In this document: in pieces, positions 20,307-22,736 of the stretch | Position numbering within the stretch: the first letter of the stretch is position 1 | How the letters are laid out: each line of letters begins with the position of its first letter | From: a virus | DNA: 22,736 nucleotides | IMG/VR virus record: IMGVR_UViG_3300008266_000952 | Location: 3,184-25,919 of that record | Direction: 5' to 3' (one strand) | Made by a program: the position numbers and the translations under genes | The notes under the pieces: model-generated | What the model was told of the DNA's origin: nothing | The model's database searches: none | Seen by the model: only the letters and a program-made list of their open reading frames with translations

Positions 20307-21455
20307 CTAGAACAAGCCTGCTTTCTTAGCACCCGCTGCCGCAGTAATGCCCGCAAACCCTGTAGCCAATGCAGAGGTCAACGGGCTGGGGGACGGAGCC
20401 GTAGCCGATGTGATTGACGTTTGACTACCCGGAGTCTTGGACAAAATATCCGACTGGAAAGACAACAACTGGTAGGGCAAGAAGGCTTCCTGCGTCTTTG
20501 TTGCCCGCAGGGCATCCAGACGTGCCTGCTGCAGGGCTTGTTCTTGTCCACCGATCTGCGAAAGCAGCGCAATGTCTGCTTGACCGAGTTGCTGTTGCAG
20601 TCCTGCCAGATTGGCGCGTTGACCGGCCTGTTGACCCAGTTGCGCACCCATTGCACCCAAAGCGCCACCTTGTTGCAGCCCAAACTGACCCTGCTGCAGA
20701 CCTAGGCCACCAATACCTTGGGCGAGTTGACTGTAAAGGTTTGCCTGTCCACCCAGAATATTTGCTTGCTGGCCAGTGGCAGACAGCTGACGTTGTTGCT
20801 GGGCCTCGAAAGCCTGTTGCGCGGCTTGCTGTGCTTGGAGGTAATTCTGTGCGTAATCTTGTGCAATACGCTGGCCCATGACATCCATCAAGCCCCGTTG
20901 CATCTCTGCACGTTGAACGCCCTCACGGGTTCCGCCAAAAGCCCCACTACGCACTGCCTGAGCAGCTTGGGTCTGGGAGGCAATATCTGCCTGCCGCTGC
21001 ATCTCACGCAGCGCGTTTGCCGTCACCTGCTGCTGATACGGATTCATGAACGCAACGGCTTGCGACGGATCATAAGCACCCGTTGCCTGCCCTGCCGCAG
21101 CAGCAAGCTTGCCTATGTCTCCTGCAACGCCCGCCCCTGCCTGATACGCGCCGTAAGCCGCAGCCAAGGGCTGTGCGACGTTCAAGCCTGCGATACCTTG
21201 AGCAGCTTGCTGGGTCAGTTGCTGCCCCGCCACCATGCCTTTTTCAGCTTCGCTCAGAAGGGGCTGATATGCCCCGATTCCCTGCTCTGCAAGGTTTCTG
21301 GCTTGTATCTGCCCTGCGCCAAGTCCGGCTACTTCGTAGCCGGGTATGGTCATAGGAGTCCGGACCTGAGCCTCAGCTGATTTGAGAAGGGCAAGTCTGG
21401 CCCGTTCAATCTCTGGGGATTCTTGGATTGTTTGTACTTGATATTCAGTTGCCAT
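20307..21455 (-). CDS. Ala/Gln/Gly-rich probable virion protein
   Basis: This 382-residue protein is mostly helical and rich in Ala, Gln and Gly, with repeated LGLQQGQFGLQQGGALG-like units. Its core FMNPYQQQVTANALREMQRQ followed by AVRSGAFGGTREGVQRAEMQ is a pattern I recall from phage structural proteins. A Gly/Ala-rich C-terminal stretch (ALATGFAGITAAAGAKKAGL) could be membrane-active. The ATG at 21455 follows the upstream stop by three bases. Role in the virion inferred. Confidence 0.75.
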   Translation of the reverse strand: MATEYQVQTIQESPEIERARLALLKSAEAQVRTPMTIPGYEVAGLGAGQIQARNLAEQGIGAYQPLLSEAEKGMVAGQQLTQQAAQGIAGLNVAQPLAAAYGAYQAGAGVAGDIGKLAAAAGQATGAYDPSQAVAFMNPYQQQVTANALREMQRQADIASQTQAAQAVRSGAFGGTREGVQRAEMQRGLMDVMGQRIAQDYAQNYLQAQQAAQQAFEAQQQRQLSATGQQANILGGQANLYSQLAQGIGGLGLQQGQFGLQQGGALGAMGAQLGQQAGQRANLAGLQQQLGQADIALLSQIGGQEQALQQARLDALRATKTQEAFLPYQLLSFQSDILSKTPGSQTSITSATAPSPSPLTSALATGFAGITAAAGAKKAGLF

Positions 21456-21458
21456 GGC

Positions 21459-22736
21459 TTATGCCCTCTTTTCCAAGGACTTCATGAGCGCGTACATGCG
21501 TTTTGCGCCTTTGCGCCGTGAGCCGTTGCCCATGGCACGTACTGCTTTTGCTGTGAATACGAACTCTCCGTCCGAGAGCATCGCAGGGATGGAATCCGAC
21601 GTACCTGTTCCGGGACCGTTTATTGGGCCTGTTTTACGGGGGAAGTTACTTGTGCCACCCGTGGCCAAGTCCGCTATACCTCCGGCAGCAAAGGCGTAGG
21701 GAGTGCCTGTAGACGCCGATACAGTCCTTATTTCAGGACGGATGATGTAAGGGTTCCTGCGGTACAACTCCGCTCCGGATACAGGGATGTTTGGTTTTGG
21801 TACTTCAGGGGGTGTAAAGGCCCCGCCTAAATACGCCGCACCAAGGCCAACGCCTGCAAGAGGGCCGTAAGTGGCAAACATGCCGGGCATCGCTTTTTCA
21901 TATGCGGCTCTTGCAAGCACTTCGTCTCCGGTTTGGGCCAGTGTCTGTTTATAGGCATTAACCGCATCTGCTTGCCCTGCCTTTTGAATGCCAGAAGGGG
22001 ATAAGTATTCATCGTATATCCCCATCGCATCGCTGCCAGCCTTTTTGGCTATGCCAGTAAAGTCGCCTTTGCCAAGTAACTCCCCGTAGGTAGGTTTTGC
22101 AGCGGGAGGAATATCGCCCATTGCGTTTAGTCTCGGTTGGTTACTCACGTATCCGGGAGGACGAAGGCTTGCAATGCCACCTATTTCATCTGCTGCCTCC
22201 ACAGGGAAAGCCCTCTGGTAATCGGCAATAGCCCTAGTAGGCGAACCGGCAGCAAGGTCGATATTGGCCCTTAAATCAGCGCCAGTCATGGTGCTAGGCG
22301 GGGTAAGCCTTGCTTGCATCTCTGGACCGCTTAACGACCGAGCGCGGAAAGCCGCCAAATCATCGGCTTGTTGGAGGGCTTGCTCACCAATAGACGTATT
22401 TGTGTAACCACTTCCTTGTGGCAGAAGTGTCCCACGGGGTACAGCACCACCTTCAATAGTGCTACTGATTGGTCGTCCTGCCGCATCAAACTTGGTGACC
22501 GAAAAGGTGCCATCCGGGTTCGGACTTATGGCCGTGCTAGGAGGAACCTCCGCCCCTTGTACTTGACCAGACTTTAAGGCCGCTACATCATCTGCCCCTC
22601 CTGCAACCTGAGTCGCATCTACAGGGGCCTTGGCACCCAAAGATTGCGTGAACTGCTTCCACTGGCCAGAAATAGTCGTGGGTCCCGTGTAAGAACCTGC
22701 TTGGAAAGCTTGAGAACCGCCTAGCGCTCCGGCGGT
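21459..22736 (-). CDS. Probable virion protein, 5' end outside the window
   Basis: The reading frame is open through the right edge; the TTG at 22640 is unlikely to be the start because coding-like sequence (GSYTGPTTISGQWKQFTQSL) continues upstream of it. About 426 residues are visible. The C-terminus holds YAFAAGGIADLATGG, GTGTSDSIPAMLSDGEFVFT and AKAVRAMGNGSRRKGAKRMY, a motif set I recall in phage tail and structural proteins. The upstream part is Gly/Ala-rich with a mid-protein hydrophobic stretch (YGPLAGVGLGAAYLGGAF). Tail tape-measure-like or internal virion protein is possible. Confidence 0.75.
   Translation of the reverse strand, partial: TAGALGGSQAFQAGSYTGPTTISGQWKQFTQSLGAKAPVDATQVAGGADDVAALKSGQVQGAEVPPSTAISPNPDGTFSVTKFDAAGRPISSTIEGGAVPRGTLLPQGSGYTNTSIGEQALQQADDLAAFRARSLSGPEMQARLTPPSTMTGADLRANIDLAAGSPTRAIADYQRAFPVEAADEIGGIASLRPPGYVSNQPRLNAMGDIPPAAKPTYGELLGKGDFTGIAKKAGSDAMGIYDEYLSPSGIQKAGQADAVNAYKQTLAQTGDEVLARAAYEKAMPGMFATYGPLAGVGLGAAYLGGAFTPPEVPKPNIPVSGAELYRRNPYIIRPEIRTVSASTGTPYAFAAGGIADLATGGTSNFPRKTGPINGPGTGTSDSIPAMLSDGEFVFTAKAVRAMGNGSRRKGAKRMYALMKSLEKRA

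Noticed and set aside
20718-21380. A 220-codon plus-strand open frame
   Set aside because: It is antisense to the Ala/Gln-rich gene, whose codon bias creates long open frames on the other strand.
1-22736. tRNA or rRNA genes
   Set aside because: No cloverleaf-like or ribosomal sequence was noticed by eye; a covariance-model search would be decisive.

Overview
The window is part of a tailed-phage genome (Caudoviricetes), most likely an uncultured environmental virus. The signs are a compact replication module (family A DNA polymerase, SF1 helicase, archaeo-eukaryotic-type primase, probable ssDNA-binding protein, SNF2-like helicase, PD-(D/E)XK nuclease), a run of very small overlapping genes, and large Ala/Gly/Gln-rich proteins that look like virion components. 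No terminase, capsid, portal, integrase, lysis gene, tRNA or host gene is visible. The host is not identifiable; strong AGAAAGGAG-type ribosome-binding sites and sigma70-like promoters fit a Gram-negative proteobacterium.

Layout. (1) 1-463: non-coding. It holds a 21-A tract centred in nested inverted repeats and then a G-rich stretch; it is a candidate origin or control region. (2) 464-4961, minus strand: an operon of 15 small genes, many joined by ATGA/GTGA overlaps. It includes an AT-hook/ribbon-helix-helix-like protein, two paralogous helix-turn-helix proteins (one with a membrane anchor), several single-span membrane peptides and coiled-coil peptides. Three of the genes are only 33-55 codons long. 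A sigma70-like promoter (4983-5011) starts the operon, directly after a strong terminator (5025-5052). (3) 5132-11880, minus strand: the replication operon, running from a small unknown protein and a coiled-coil protein through the SSB-like protein, primase, small protein and SF1 helicase to the DNA polymerase. The polymerase gene is broken: its first 36 codons, with the ExoI motif, are out of frame with the rest, and the segment between ExoI and ExoII is too short. (4) 11965-14096, plus strand: a two-gene island with an SNF2-like helicase overlapping a RecB/Cas4-like nuclease, divergent from the replication operon across a region with a perfect 12-bp palindrome. (5) 14077-22736, minus strand: six genes, two small basic proteins and four large probable virion proteins; the last runs off the right edge.

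How it fits together. The primase, SF1 helicase, polymerase and SSB-like protein could form a replisome. The SNF2 helicase and nuclease could process or recombine DNA. The 0.46-4.96 kb operon looks like early accessory and host-takeover genes. The 14-22.7 kb block looks like late structural genes. Functional calls rest on motifs read by eye; the virion assignments are the least certain.
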